64,000 bases of DNA from GCA-2699365 sp036160955. GTDB taxonomy: Bacteria > Verrucomicrobiota > Verrucomicrobiia > Opitutales > Coraliomargaritaceae. The stretch covers positions 1 to 64,000 of the forward strand of contig JAYYDJ010000011.1 of the NCBI GenBank assembly GCA_036160955.1. Reading direction: 5' to 3'. A program made the translations under genes and the position numbers. Below are positions 18,538 to 28,238 of this stretch, in pieces. Each line of letters opens with the position of its first letter. The stretch's first letter is position 1. The notes under the pieces were generated by a model. That model was not told the DNA's origin, made no database searches, and saw only the letters and a program-made list of their open reading frames with translations.

Positions 18538-19599
18538 TTATGAAGCAATGTAAGCAGGGGCAGTCGCTTTCGCTGTCTGGTAAGCGCCATTTTGCCAATT
18601 TTTCACACTGTTAGCTAAGAATTTAATAAAACTAGGATGCGTATTAAGGCATGGAATTTGTTCGTACGACTCCCCGCCTGCATTCTTAAACAACTCTTCT
18701 CCTTCAACCGCTATTTCTTCGAGTGTTTCTAAGCAGTCGGCTGTGAAGGCAGGGCAAATAACCTTTACATTTTTTATGCCTTGTTCCGGAAGAGCTTCCA
18801 ACGTCTGATCTGTGTAGGGTTGTAACCATGGTTCTCTTCCTAAGCGTGACTGAAATGTAATCATATACTTTTCTTTAGGTAGATCCATTAGCGTCACAAA
18901 CTTCTCCACAGTCATGGCGCATTGATGGCGGTAGCACGTAGCATGGGCTGGATGGCAAGTGTTACAGCAATCCGGCGTTGTCATACAATGTTCATGGGAT
19001 GGATCTCCTTTAACAAGATGACGCTGAGGAATGCCGTGGAAAGAGAATATTAATCGGTCATATTCTTTTGATTTGAGCATTGGTTTAGCGGATTCGACCA
19101 AAGCTTGGATATAACCTTCATCTTTATAGAAAGGAGGCATGAGTGTTGTTTTCATGGCCGGCGCTAATTCGCGAATAGACTTCATTAGGTGAACAACAGC
19201 AGTCTCATAGCTAGACATTGCGTAATGAGGATACATGGGCACAATGAACAAGTCGTCTACTCCTTGATTGATAAGTTCTTGCAGTGCAGACAGTGTGCTC
19301 GGATTACCGTAACGCATCCCCAAGCCTACGGGTATACTTAAATGATCTTGGAGTGCAGCTTGCTGGGCATGAGATGTCAGAATCAATGGCGAGCCTTTTT
19401 CTGTCCATATACTAGCATAAGCTTCCGCTGATTCTTTAGGGCGTCTGGGTAGTATTAGGCAGTTGACAAGGAACCATCGAACCATTTTTGGCGCATCTAA
19501 AACCCGCTCGTCCATAAGAAACTCACCCAAGTATCTTCGAACATCACTAACTTGCGTAGAGTCAGGGGATCCTAGATTAAGTAAAATAACACCTTTCAT
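18538..19599 (-). CDS. hemH: Ferrochelatase with Cys-rich insert
   Basis: Inserts ferrous iron into protoporphyrin IX, the last step of protohaem synthesis. 353 residues beginning GVILLNLGSPDS. The catalytic His is in IFSFHGIPQRH, and later blocks FQSRLGREPWLQPYT and CPAFTADCLETLEEI match the family. Between about residues 205 and 228 a Cys/His-rich segment (HCMTTPDCCNTCHPAHATC) replaces the short linker of many ferrochelatases. It may bind metal or an iron-sulfur cluster. It is on the same strand as ccsA-hemA but in a separate unit, with 95 bases between the hemH 3' end side and ccsA. Confidence 0.95.
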   Translation of the reverse strand: MKGVILLNLGSPDSTQVSDVRRYLGEFLMDERVLDAPKMVRWFLVNCLILPRRPKESAEAYASIWTEKGSPLILTSHAQQAALQDHLSIPVGLGMRYGNPSTLSALQELINQGVDDLFIVPMYPHYAMSSYETAVVHLMKSIRELAPAMKTTLMPPFYKDEGYIQALVESAKPMLKSKEYDRLIFSFHGIPQRHLVKGDPSHEHCMTTPDCCNTCHPAHATCYRHQCAMTVEKFVTLMDLPKEKYMITFQSRLGREPWLQPYTDQTLEALPEQGIKNVKVICPAFTADCLETLEEIAVEGEELFKNAGGESYEQIPCLNTHPSFIKFLANSVKNWQNGAYQTAKATAPAYIAS

Positions 19600-19711
19600 A
19601 TAAATATGATGTTATGGAGCTTGATTGATGACATCTTGTCAAATTTAAGACAGCCTTTTGAGTACTTACCCTTTGTTCATTTATATTGTTTATTTTCGGA
19701 GCATGCTAATA

Positions 19712-19954
19712 AATGTCAATTATGGTACTCCATTACTTCATCAAGCTGGGTATAAGCAGTCTTTTCATAAATAGTATAAAAAATTAGCAATCATGACAGA
19801 AATCACAGGTCAAGATTGTAAGCCACGCAAGATGACTGATGTTACGCAGATACAAAAGATTGGATGAAGCCCATAGATTCCTATCGGGGAAGGCATTGTT
19901 ATGGCATACCAAGCATTTCTCGAAGAGACTGCTAAAGGGCAATTAAGCGATTGA
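19712..19954 (+). pseudogene. fcl: Decayed C-terminal remnant of GDP-L-fucose synthase
   Basis: The stretch between hemH and the DUF3127 gene has no intact gene. In one frame it reads a degraded GDP-fucose synthase tail: LAIMTEITGQDCKPRKMTD, then VTQIQKIG, stop, SP, stop, IPIGEGIVMAYQAFLEE. Intact enzymes read DVSRL..LGWKPKISLEEGI..TY..F at this point. TGA (19865-19867) sits where the conserved Trp would be and TAG (19874-19876) where a Lys is common, both one base from the expected codon. A third stop, TAG 19772-19774, lies upstream. The rest of the enzyme, about 250 residues, is gone. Assigned by eye from the consensus; moderate certainty. Confidence 0.5.
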
Positions 19955-19989
19955 AAAACGTTTTTAAATATAGGCTCTACAATCGCGCT

Positions 19990-20334
19990 TTAGAACGGCG
20001 GCTCTTCATCTAGTATCTCATCTGCTAGATCGAAGGGAGGTGGAGCATCGTCATTATTAGTACTAGTAGTATTCGTTTCAATCTTCCAAGCCGCTAGATT
20101 AACGAAATACTTGCCATTCCATTCACGACCATTGATATCAAAAGTGACCGTCACTTTCTCGCCTTTTTGTAGCTTATTGACTAACTCAACTTTATCTTTC
20201 AAGCATTCAAATTGAATTTCTTGAGGGTATTTATCGGCTTCAGTTGTGACAACAAATGCTCGCTTATTAAAGCCGCTAGCAAAGGTCTGCTCATCAAGAA
20301 TTTCTTTAACGGTACCAGTTAGTTCATATGACAT
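19990..20334 (-). CDS. DUF3127 family protein (OB-fold, single-stranded DNA binding-like)
   Basis: 114 residues. It opens MSYELTGTVKEILDEQTFAS, then FNKRAFVVTTEADKYPQEI and VTVTFDINGREWNGKYFVNL, which is the DUF3127 pattern common in Bacteroidota and Verrucomicrobiota. The fold is an OB barrel. The acidic tail ending DEILDEEPPF resembles the protein-interaction tip of SSB, which suggests, but does not prove, a DNA-metabolism role. It has a separate upstream region of 164 bases, divergent from nnrDE. Confidence 0.8.
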   Translation of the reverse strand: MSYELTGTVKEILDEQTFASGFNKRAFVVTTEADKYPQEIQFECLKDKVELVNKLQKGEKVTVTFDINGREWNGKYFVNLAAWKIETNTTSTNNDDAPPPFDLADEILDEEPPF

Positions 20335-20498
20335 AACATAACGTAAGCGTTAAACCGCCTTTGTGGCAAAACTATTTAATCGAAGTGTTATAGATTTACG
20401 TGTTTTTGTCTTTTTGTAGAAATATTATGGCTTTTCTTTAGTTACTTTCATCGGCATCTATATTTCTTTCCCTAAGCCTATAATAATTAATACCTTAT

Positions 20499-22121
20499 AT
20501 GCACTCTCTTATACGCTCATTTCCTGTGCTTAGTGCACAGAGGGCTAATGACTTGGAAGCATCCGTCGTTTCAAGTATGGATGATGAGTGGCTTATTATG
20601 CAGCGTGCTGGTCTTGGTATCGCTCAACAAGTCATTTCTGATTATCAAGAATTCCGGCCCCTCCCAGAATATCTGCGCATTTTAGTAATAGCCGGTAAGG
20701 GCCATAATGGGGGAGATGCATTATTGGCATGTAACCAATTTTTAAGTGATTTACCTCGTGCAACAATCACATTACTAATGACTTGTAAAAGTGAATCGAT
20801 GAAGCCTCTGGCGAAGCGCGCATATGAAGATCTTAAAGGCAGAGTTTCGGAGTACTTTATTTCTGAGGACGCTACAATTGAAAGTATAGAAGCTATTTTG
20901 GAACAGAGCGACGATTCTAAAGGATTTGACATATGCCTCGATGGCTTGCTTGGCATAGGATTTAAGTCTCCGATTAGGGGTTCTTTCAAAAATTTAATCG
21001 AAGTGATTAATGATTATAAAAAAATTGGGTTACGAGCAGCAGTTGATATGCCTAGCGGCTTAACAGACTCATCAGAATCGGTTTCTTTTTGTGCAGATTT
21101 TACTTATGCTACTGGTGTGGTGAAATCACTACATGTTTCTGGAATTTCCAACATAGGCAGAGTTCGCCTTATTGATCTTGGATTTTTTAATACTATCGCT
21201 AAGGCTGAAGGAAAAGTGGATTTTGAACACGCAGAAGCAGCTCATTTAATCCAATCAGCTGAGTTTTTTTTGAGCGATCAAATCTTAGACCCAGTCCGTC
21301 GATTACGCGCAGTGAATGTAGACAAACGCACATTCGGGCACCTTTTCATTATAGGAGGCTCTGCATATATGCCGGGTGCTTTACTCATGGCAGCGCAGGC
21401 GGCTGTTAGATGTGGTGCTGGCCTAGTGACTGCATTTGCGCCAACTTCTATTGCCTCAAGCCTTGCAGCGCAGTTGCCTGAGGCAATGTGGATACCATGG
21501 CCAGAGAGCAGTAACGGTACTCTAGATCCACGCGCTTTCGGATTATTGATGGAGCGGATAGGTCGAGCAACTGCTTTATTGATTGGGCCAGGCATGGGAA
21601 GCGGTCGTAATACAGAAATGATTGCTCAAGAAGTTTTTAAACATGTTGATTTACCTATAGTGTGTGATGCCGATGCTTTGAAAAATCACGCCCTTGAATT
21701 TGTTTTAAAGCGTAATGCGCAGTCTGGTCCAGTTGTACTTACACCTCATGTAGGCGAATTTATGCGGATTGCTAAATTAGATCGTGAAGAGGTTTCCACT
21801 AAATCTTTATTGCACTACAGTAAGTCCAATAAGGTCATAACCGTTCTTAAAGGCCCAATAACCCAGATATGTGACGGAGAGACTGTTTGGTATAACGGTT
21901 TCGGTGGACCTGTCCTTTCTCGAGGTGGAAGCGGGGATATACTTGCAGGATTAATTGGTGGTCTCTTAGCCCAAAATAACAATGAGGTCACAGAATCAGT
22001 CGCGCAAGCGGTAGTGCTTCATGGGCAGGCTGCGGAACATTTAGCACGCGAGCAAGGTCAGGTCACAGTACAAACCACTCAGGTCCTGAATTTTTTATCA
22101 ATAGTTTTACGTGGCGATTAA
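20499..22121 (+). CDS. nnr: Bifunctional NAD(P)H-hydrate repair enzyme (epimerase plus dehydratase)
   Basis: Repairs damaged hydrated NADH and NADPH. 540 residues, the usual length of the fusion. The N-terminal NnrE epimerase domain (about 1-225) has GKGHNGGDALLACNQF. The C-terminal NnrD ADP- or ATP-dependent dehydratase domain (about 270-540) has FIIGGSAYMPGALLMAAQAA, LLIGPGMGSGR, VLTPHVGEF and the nucleotide loop SRGGSGDILAGLIGG. It ends in TAA and is followed 29 bases later by the start of a truncated dprA. No Shine-Dalgarno sequence. Confidence 0.93.
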   Translation: MHSLIRSFPVLSAQRANDLEASVVSSMDDEWLIMQRAGLGIAQQVISDYQEFRPLPEYLRILVIAGKGHNGGDALLACNQFLSDLPRATITLLMTCKSESMKPLAKRAYEDLKGRVSEYFISEDATIESIEAILEQSDDSKGFDICLDGLLGIGFKSPIRGSFKNLIEVINDYKKIGLRAAVDMPSGLTDSSESVSFCADFTYATGVVKSLHVSGISNIGRVRLIDLGFFNTIAKAEGKVDFEHAEAAHLIQSAEFFLSDQILDPVRRLRAVNVDKRTFGHLFIIGGSAYMPGALLMAAQAAVRCGAGLVTAFAPTSIASSLAAQLPEAMWIPWPESSNGTLDPRAFGLLMERIGRATALLIGPGMGSGRNTEMIAQEVFKHVDLPIVCDADALKNHALEFVLKRNAQSGPVVLTPHVGEFMRIAKLDREEVSTKSLLHYSKSNKVITVLKGPITQICDGETVWYNGFGGPVLSRGGSGDILAGLIGGLLAQNNNEVTESVAQAVVLHGQAAEHLAREQGQVTVQTTQVLNFLSIVLRGD

Positions 22122-22150
22122 TTCGTAATTATATAAGACTGAGTCCAGAT

Positions 22151-22264
22151 ATGGAAACAAGTCTGACTCAATATCAAGCACGTCTCATTTTAAATGGATT
22201 GCCCCAAGTTGGACCAATTATGTTTCGGCGCCTTAATATTGCTACTCTTATTTTAGTTGAGCGC
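22151..22264 (+). pseudogene. dprA: 5' stub of dprA (DNA processing protein), truncated
   Basis: From ATG 22151 the first about 25 residues read METSLTQYQARLILNGLPQV then GPIMFRRL. This is the helix-hairpin-helix N-terminus of DprA/Smf (relatives: ALNALPGLGPVR..RLL). After RRL the similarity fades (NIATLILVERL) and the sequence runs into the 3' end of the convergent SgcJ-like gene, so the Rossmann domain is missing. The frame stays open to 22357 only through antisense of that neighbour. This looks like a deletion or replacement with its junction near 22225-22264. DprA protects incoming single-stranded DNA in transformation, so that role may be lost here. Confidence 0.55.
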
Positions 22265-22630
22265 TTACTCTGGCATTGCCGACGAGTGATGCTCGACGAT
22301 TTTATAACCTTGATCGTTAAAACGGTAAACGAAGGTGAAGCGTGCCTGCACGGATGAACCGTTGGCAAAAGTAAAAGTATAAATGCCGGAGTTGATTGCG
22401 ATATCACCGAAGATTCGGACGTTGGATTCGTCAATACTCCCCTTAGGACCCTTTGCTAGAAAAGCTTCAAAGTAGTCTTCAATCTCTGCATGAGTTTTCC
22501 GTATCTTATTTGATATAGTTGGTAATAGGATAGCGTTTGTATCGTAAAGTGCTACAACATTCTTAGGCTTGCCTGTTTGTATCGCAACATTCCAATGGTC
22601 GAACAGAGAGTTGATTTCGATAGTGTTCAT
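22265..22630 (-). CDS. SgcJ/EcaC-type SnoaL-like (NTF2 fold) protein
   Basis: 121 residues reading SLFDHWNVAIQTGKPKNVVA at the N-terminus, then YDTNAILLPT and HAEIEDYFEAFLAKGPKG. The second half has GDIAINSGIYTF and ARFTFVYR. This matches the SgcJ/EcaC (DUF4440, calcium/calmodulin kinase II association-like) family of small cone-shaped proteins. Substrate is unknown. Its 3' end abuts the broken dprA, so it may have arrived with, or been exposed by, the dprA deletion. It has no obvious operon partner; dapL ends 75 bases beyond its start on the same strand side. Confidence 0.72.
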   Translation of the reverse strand: MNTIEINSLFDHWNVAIQTGKPKNVVALYDTNAILLPTISNKIRKTHAEIEDYFEAFLAKGPKGSIDESNVRIFGDIAINSGIYTFTFANGSSVQARFTFVYRFNDQGYKIVEHHSSAMPE

Positions 22631-22705
22631 GGTGTTTTGATAGTGAGATTCACTTGTTTGTTATGCATTGTTATACTGCATAGGTCAGTATTTGAAAACA
22701 GTCGG

Positions 22706-23950
22706 TTAAAAAGTAAACTGGTATTTTGCAAGTCGGTTAGCTATCTCGGTGGCGATTTTCTTTTCAGCCTCTTGGCCTTGAGCGGCAAAGGTCACTGAGA
22801 AACGAATAAAATTTCCGCAATCATCCCAAGGTACTGTACTTATTAGCTCATTGGTGATGAGCCATTGGCTGAAAGCTTCACCAGAATCAAAATTGATCTT
22901 TTGGTCAGCATAGCTCGCCGATATTGGTGCTGCTACGTAAAGAAAGAAGCTCCCTTTGGGTTTATTTGCGGAGAACCCGTTTGCATTCAGAGCTGCCACC
23001 AACAAGTCCATTCGACGGGAATACTTAGTCGCGATTTCTTGGGTAATTTGTGGGTTAGCTAAGGCTGTAGCGGCTGCCTTTTGTATTGCTAAGAACTGCC
23101 CGGAGTCAGAGTTATCTTTCATGTCGCCGTAAGCTTTTACGATGAGTGGATTGCCGACAACAAAGCCTATGCGCCAACCTGTCATGTTGTAGCTTTTGGA
23201 CATTGAGTGGAGCTCAATGGCGACGTCTTTAGCGCCTTCTACTTGTAAGATCGATGTGGGGGCTCCTTCAAAGACAAGAGAAGCGTAAGCTGCATCTTGT
23301 ATAATGATGAGGTTATTGGATTTAGCGAATGCGACTGCTTCTTTATAAAATTCAAGTGTAGCGGAAGCACCAGTAGGATTATTAGGATAGTTCAGCACTA
23401 AGATCTTAGCTTTAGCGAGAACAGCTTCAGGGATCGCTTCGAGGTCTGGCAGAAAGTCATTTGTTGCTTCAAGTGGTATATTATGGATTTTACCGCCATA
23501 GTATTGTGCGTGGGTGCCGAGTACCGGATAGCCAGGTACTGTCATTAATACGTAATCTCCTTCGTTGATAAAACATGCTGGTAACATGGAGAGCGCAGTT
23601 TTAGAACCTATTGAATGGAGGATCTCCGTTTCCGAATCGATATGATGGATCCCAAAAACATCAGCCATGTAACGTGCTGCCGCTTTTTTATACTCTTCCC
23701 CACCATTGTCCGCATAGCCTCTATTTTCTGGGATTGTTGCTTCGTGTTGTAGTGATTTAATTACAATTGGAAAAGCCATCTCATCCGGTTCGCCGACTCC
23801 CATATCTATCAGAGATACATCAGGATTAGCGAGTTGTGCGGCCTGTTTTGCCCGTTTTATTTTTTCGAATTTATAAATTGCGGTAGACTTACCGTATTCT
23901 TTGCCGCCGATACGTTCGGCAAATAGTTCCTGAATGTAGGGATCGCTCAT
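22706..23950 (-). CDS. dapL: LL-diaminopimelate aminotransferase
   Basis: Makes LL-diaminopimelate directly from tetrahydrodipicolinate, feeding lysine and peptidoglycan; the route typical of Chlamydiae, Verrucomicrobia and plants. 414 residues. PLP-enzyme motifs: MGVGEPDEMAFP and RGYADNGGEEYK near the N-terminus, SIGSKTALSMLP, NYPNNPTGASA, QDAAYASLVFEG, and the PLP Lys in HSMSKSYNMTGWRIG. The C-terminal GSFFLYVAAP block fits. Other class I aminotransferases look similar, but the N-terminal FAERIGG and the GYAD region favour DapL. No Shine-Dalgarno sequence. Confidence 0.85.
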   Translation of the reverse strand: MSDPYIQELFAERIGGKEYGKSTAIYKFEKIKRAKQAAQLANPDVSLIDMGVGEPDEMAFPIVIKSLQHEATIPENRGYADNGGEEYKKAAARYMADVFGIHHIDSETEILHSIGSKTALSMLPACFINEGDYVLMTVPGYPVLGTHAQYYGGKIHNIPLEATNDFLPDLEAIPEAVLAKAKILVLNYPNNPTGASATLEFYKEAVAFAKSNNLIIIQDAAYASLVFEGAPTSILQVEGAKDVAIELHSMSKSYNMTGWRIGFVVGNPLIVKAYGDMKDNSDSGQFLAIQKAAATALANPQITQEIATKYSRRMDLLVAALNANGFSANKPKGSFFLYVAAPISASYADQKINFDSGEAFSQWLITNELISTVPWDDCGNFIRFSVTFAAQGQEAEKKIATEIANRLAKYQFTF

Positions 23951-24026
23951 GGTTTTCTGGACTTTGTAAGAATTGACTTTGTATTGTGTTAGTTTTACCT
24001 GCGAAACAACTTATTTATAAAATTAT

Positions 24027-24869
<843 letters not shown>

Positions 24870-24921
24870 AGTAACCATATAATTTGTGGATAAGCTTGGA
24901 TCTGATAAATAGTTTTTATTT

Positions 24922-26526
24922 ATGATTAATACATTCGATGTAATTGTAGTTGGAAGTGGCATTGCTGGGTTAAGTTTCGCGCTAAAAGTTGCAGAGGCGG
25001 GTAAAAAAGTCGCAATTATCACAAAGAAAAACTCTGCAGAATCGAATACGAACTATGCGCAGGGTGGAATAGCGGCTGTGACTTCTAAATCCGATGATCT
25101 TGAGACGCATATAACAGATACATTGGATGCTGGAGATGGACTTTGCGATCCATTAGCAGTTCGTGAAATTCTTCGTGATGGTCCTATTAGTATTGACGAG
25201 CTAGTGCAGTGCGGGGTCGCATTTACGCAGTTAGAAGATGGACGAGTCTCGCTTGGTAAAGAGGGGGGGCATTCTAAGCGTAGGATATTACATGTCAAAG
25301 ATGTAACTGGTAAAGCTATTGAGCAAGCTCTGCTACATGCAGTTGATAACTCCTCTTTGATAGAGACTTTGGAGCATCATTTTGCTGTTGATTTGATTAC
25401 TACAAAAAAAATTAGTGGACATAATATCGATAAAATTGATGGATTAGATAGAATTCTAGGTCTCTATGTTCTCAATGAACAAACTCAGAAAGTAGAAACT
25501 TTCTCTGCACCTGCTGTACTACTAGCGACTGGTGGCATTGGGCAAGTTTATGAGTATACTACCAACCCATCTATTGCAACAGGTGATGGAATTGCTATGG
25601 CATATCGTGCTGGAGTGGAGGTTTGTAATATGGAGTTTATACAGTTTCATCCCACTGCTTTTTATACTTCTCAAGCAGAGCGATTTTTAATCAGCGAAGC
25701 TGTGCGTGGCGAAGGCGCTATTTTGCGTAATTTAGAGGGTGAGGCTTTTATGGTCCGATATGATATGCGCCAAGACTTGGCGCCGCGTGATATTGTTGCG
25801 CGCGCTATTGATGCTGAGATGAAAAAGTCTGGTGCCCGCCATGTTTGGCTAGATGTGCGATCTATTCCATTAGCTACTTTGCACGAAAGGTTTCCTAATA
25901 TATATGAATATTGCGCAAATCAGGGGATTGCTTTAGAAAAAGATATGATTCCAGTAGTTCCAGCAGCACATTATCTTTGTGGTGGTGTAAGGACTCAATT
26001 GAATGCGAAGACTGGTCTTACAGGCCTATATGCTTGTGGTGAGGTGGCCTGTACCGGTCTGCATGGAGCCAATCGATTAGCTAGTAATTCTTTACTCGAG
26101 GCCGTTGTTATGGCAAAGCGCGGGGCAGTTGCTGTTTTAGAAGATCTCGCTAAATCATATCAAGAACCTAAATTACTTCCAGATTGGATAGATGGTGACT
26201 TGCACAATTCTGATGAGCGAGTGATCCTTACCCATAATCGAGATGAGCTCAAACGCACTCTATGGGATTATGTTAGTATTGTTCGTACTGATAAGAGACT
26301 GGAGAGAGCACGAACTCGCATCGAGGTTTTAGAGCGCGAAATCAATGACTATTATTGGGATTCTAAAGTTGATGTGAGTTTGCTAGAATTACGAAACATG
26401 ATCCAGGTCTCTGCGCTAATCGTTCAATGCGCTCTAGGACGAAAAGAAAGCCGGGGACTCCATTACACGCTTGATCATCCACAGAAGAGTGAGCTAATTG
26501 AGGAAAGTTCTGTGCAGGCATATTAA
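24922..26526 (+). CDS. nadB: L-aspartate oxidase
   Basis: FAD enzyme oxidising aspartate to iminoaspartate, the first step of NAD synthesis. 534 residues. The FAD-binding GxGxxG is in VVGSGIAGLSFALKVAEAG. TNYAQGGIAAVTS and HTEGxR-equivalent blocks are present, together with QFHPTAF, DVRSI, CGGVRTQLNAKTGL and GLHGANRLASNSLLEA of the succinate dehydrogenase/NadB family. It sits between panC and panE; its stop TAA overlaps the panE ATG (TAATG), which indicates translational coupling. Confidence 0.95.
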   Translation: MINTFDVIVVGSGIAGLSFALKVAEAGKKVAIITKKNSAESNTNYAQGGIAAVTSKSDDLETHITDTLDAGDGLCDPLAVREILRDGPISIDELVQCGVAFTQLEDGRVSLGKEGGHSKRRILHVKDVTGKAIEQALLHAVDNSSLIETLEHHFAVDLITTKKISGHNIDKIDGLDRILGLYVLNEQTQKVETFSAPAVLLATGGIGQVYEYTTNPSIATGDGIAMAYRAGVEVCNMEFIQFHPTAFYTSQAERFLISEAVRGEGAILRNLEGEAFMVRYDMRQDLAPRDIVARAIDAEMKKSGARHVWLDVRSIPLATLHERFPNIYEYCANQGIALEKDMIPVVPAAHYLCGGVRTQLNAKTGLTGLYACGEVACTGLHGANRLASNSLLEAVVMAKRGAVAVLEDLAKSYQEPKLLPDWIDGDLHNSDERVILTHNRDELKRTLWDYVSIVRTDKRLERARTRIEVLEREINDYYWDSKVDVSLLELRNMIQVSALIVQCALGRKESRGLHYTLDHPQKSELIEESSVQAY

Positions 26527-27485
26527 TGACATTAGCTAGGCAGCCAAAATGGGCTTTAGTAGGCCCTGGAGCAATTGGGCTTTATTATAGCGCTTTGCTA
26601 ATAAAGAGTGGTTCTTCTCTAGCAATTTTAGCCCGAAGTGATCTTGCCGAGATGCGAGAAAATGGCATTCTCTTGAGATTACTGCAATACAGTGGAGAGG
26701 ACTCAGATACACTGGTTCTTAATAGCGAATTTAATCTTATGCCTGAGCAGATTACTGCTGATGCAAATGAAATCGGTTTTGTTGATTACGTTCTAATTGC
26801 AGCAAAGTCTACAGTAAACCAAAACATCATAGGCAGTTTAGGTCCTTTAGTTAAGGAGGGTCATACAGCTCTAATTACTTTACAAAATGGATTAGGTAAT
26901 GCCGAGTTTTTTGCACAATACTTCCCGCGCAATCCAGTCTTATCAGGCCTTTGCTTTGTCTGTGTAAATCGTACTGCTCCTGCTGTTGTTGAGAATTATT
27001 TAACAGGGCGAGTCGAGATTGGATCCTTGCAAGACCTCTGGCCCGAGTGCGCCGCTGCAGTGGTTGATGCATTTAATTCAGCTGGCATCAGAACAAAGCT
27101 AGCTAAATCAATGAGTGCGGCTTTATGGCGTAAACTCTGTTGGAATATTCCGTTTAATGGGCTAAGTATTGTTTGTGGAGGCATTACAACAGATCGCATC
27201 CTTAAGGATCCATCCTACCGTGCGCGAGCGGCTCGTTTAATGCATGAAGTAAGAAGCGTATCGACGAAGGCTGGATATTTAATATCAGATGATTTTATCC
27301 AGAGCCAATTTAATGTAACTGAGAGTATGGGTGCCTACAAGCCATCTTCATTGATCGACTTTCTTAGTGGACGATCTGTTGAGGTCGAAGCTATCTGGGG
27401 AGAGCCCTTGCGTTGTGGAAAGGCTATGGGGATAGATATGTTCGAGTTGCAAGATCTTTATGAATGTTTGAAAAAGATCGTATAG
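26526..27485 (+). CDS. panE: 2-dehydropantoate 2-reductase (PanE/ApbA family)
   Basis: NADPH-dependent reduction of ketopantoate to pantoate. 319 residues. The Rossmann loop is ALVGPGAIGLYYSALL. Then come LIAAKSTVNQ, the conserved LITLQNGLGNAE block, and the catalytic Lys and Asn region KLCWNIPFNGLSIVCGG. The C-terminal helical domain carries the paired MGAYKPSSLIDFLSGRSVEV motif. The start overlaps the nadB stop, so it is co-translated. A related 2-hydroxyacid role cannot be excluded, but linkage to panC favours pantothenate synthesis. Confidence 0.9.
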   Translation: MTLARQPKWALVGPGAIGLYYSALLIKSGSSLAILARSDLAEMRENGILLRLLQYSGEDSDTLVLNSEFNLMPEQITADANEIGFVDYVLIAAKSTVNQNIIGSLGPLVKEGHTALITLQNGLGNAEFFAQYFPRNPVLSGLCFVCVNRTAPAVVENYLTGRVEIGSLQDLWPECAAAVVDAFNSAGIRTKLAKSMSAALWRKLCWNIPFNGLSIVCGGITTDRILKDPSYRARAARLMHEVRSVSTKAGYLISDDFIQSQFNVTESMGAYKPSSLIDFLSGRSVEVEAIWGEPLRCGKAMGIDMFELQDLYECLKKIV

Positions 27486-27571
27486 ATCCTTGAGTACTTC
27501 TTTCACGATATCATCTTTATGTGATCTCGATACTAGCTGTTGATAAATTGATTCATTTCTAATTAGGGCAT

Positions 27572-28225
27572 ATGAATAAGCCAGAGCGTGTTAAATTCGT
27601 CATGTCGGAGCTAGCTGAGCTGTACCCAAATCCGCCGATACCTTTGTCTCATAAGGATCCATATACACTACTTGTTGCTGTAGTCCTTTCAGCTCAGTGT
27701 ACTGATACACGTGTTAATCAAATTACTCCCCAGCTTTTTGCAAAGGCGGATAATCCTTATTCGATGCTCAAGCTTTCAGTGGATCAAATTCGTTCTATTA
27801 TTCGTCCTTGTGGGCTTTCACCCATGAAGTCCAAAGGTATCGCTGGGCTGTCGCGAATTCTTGTGGAGCAGTACGAAGGGCAGGTGCCCGCCGACTTTTC
27901 AGCGCTTGAGGCCTTACCAAGTGTTGGACACAAGACAGCATCTGTTGTTATGGCACAGGCTTTTAATGTGCCAACTTTCCCTGTTGATACTCATGTGCAT
28001 CGTCTTGCGCAGCGATGGGGACTAACGTCTGGAAAGAACGTGAGCGTTACGGAGCGTGATCTAAAAAGGCTATTCCCTAAAACAGCTTGGTATGACTTGC
28101 ATCTGCAGATGATCTTCTATGGGCGGGAGTACTGTACTGCTCGTGGATGCGATGGGAGAGTATGCGAAATTTGCCGCACTCTTTACCCAAACCGTAGGCA
28201 TCCAGTTAAGGCACTAAAGAGTTGA
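27572..28225 (+). CDS. nth: Endonuclease III (DNA base-excision glycosylase/lyase)
   Basis: Removes oxidised pyrimidines. 217 residues. The helix-hairpin-helix with catalytic Lys is in EALPSVGHKTASVVM, and the catalytic Asp in PVDTHVHRLAQRWGL. The C-terminal Cys cluster reads CTARGCDGRVCEIC and then has no Cys at the fourth canonical place: E. coli has C-x6-C-x2-C-x5-C, whereas here the spacing differs and the last Cys is replaced. The iron-sulfur cluster may therefore be absent or differently held. It ends in TGA. Confidence 0.94.
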   Translation: MNKPERVKFVMSELAELYPNPPIPLSHKDPYTLLVAVVLSAQCTDTRVNQITPQLFAKADNPYSMLKLSVDQIRSIIRPCGLSPMKSKGIAGLSRILVEQYEGQVPADFSALEALPSVGHKTASVVMAQAFNVPTFPVDTHVHRLAQRWGLTSGKNVSVTERDLKRLFPKTAWYDLHLQMIFYGREYCTARGCDGRVCEICRTLYPNRRHPVKALKS

Positions 28226-28238
28226 TTTTTTAATCTTC

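Noticed and set aside
22151..22357. 68-codon frame as a complete small gene
   Set aside because: Only the first about 25 residues look real (DprA); the rest is antisense of the SgcJ-like gene, so it was called a truncated dprA.
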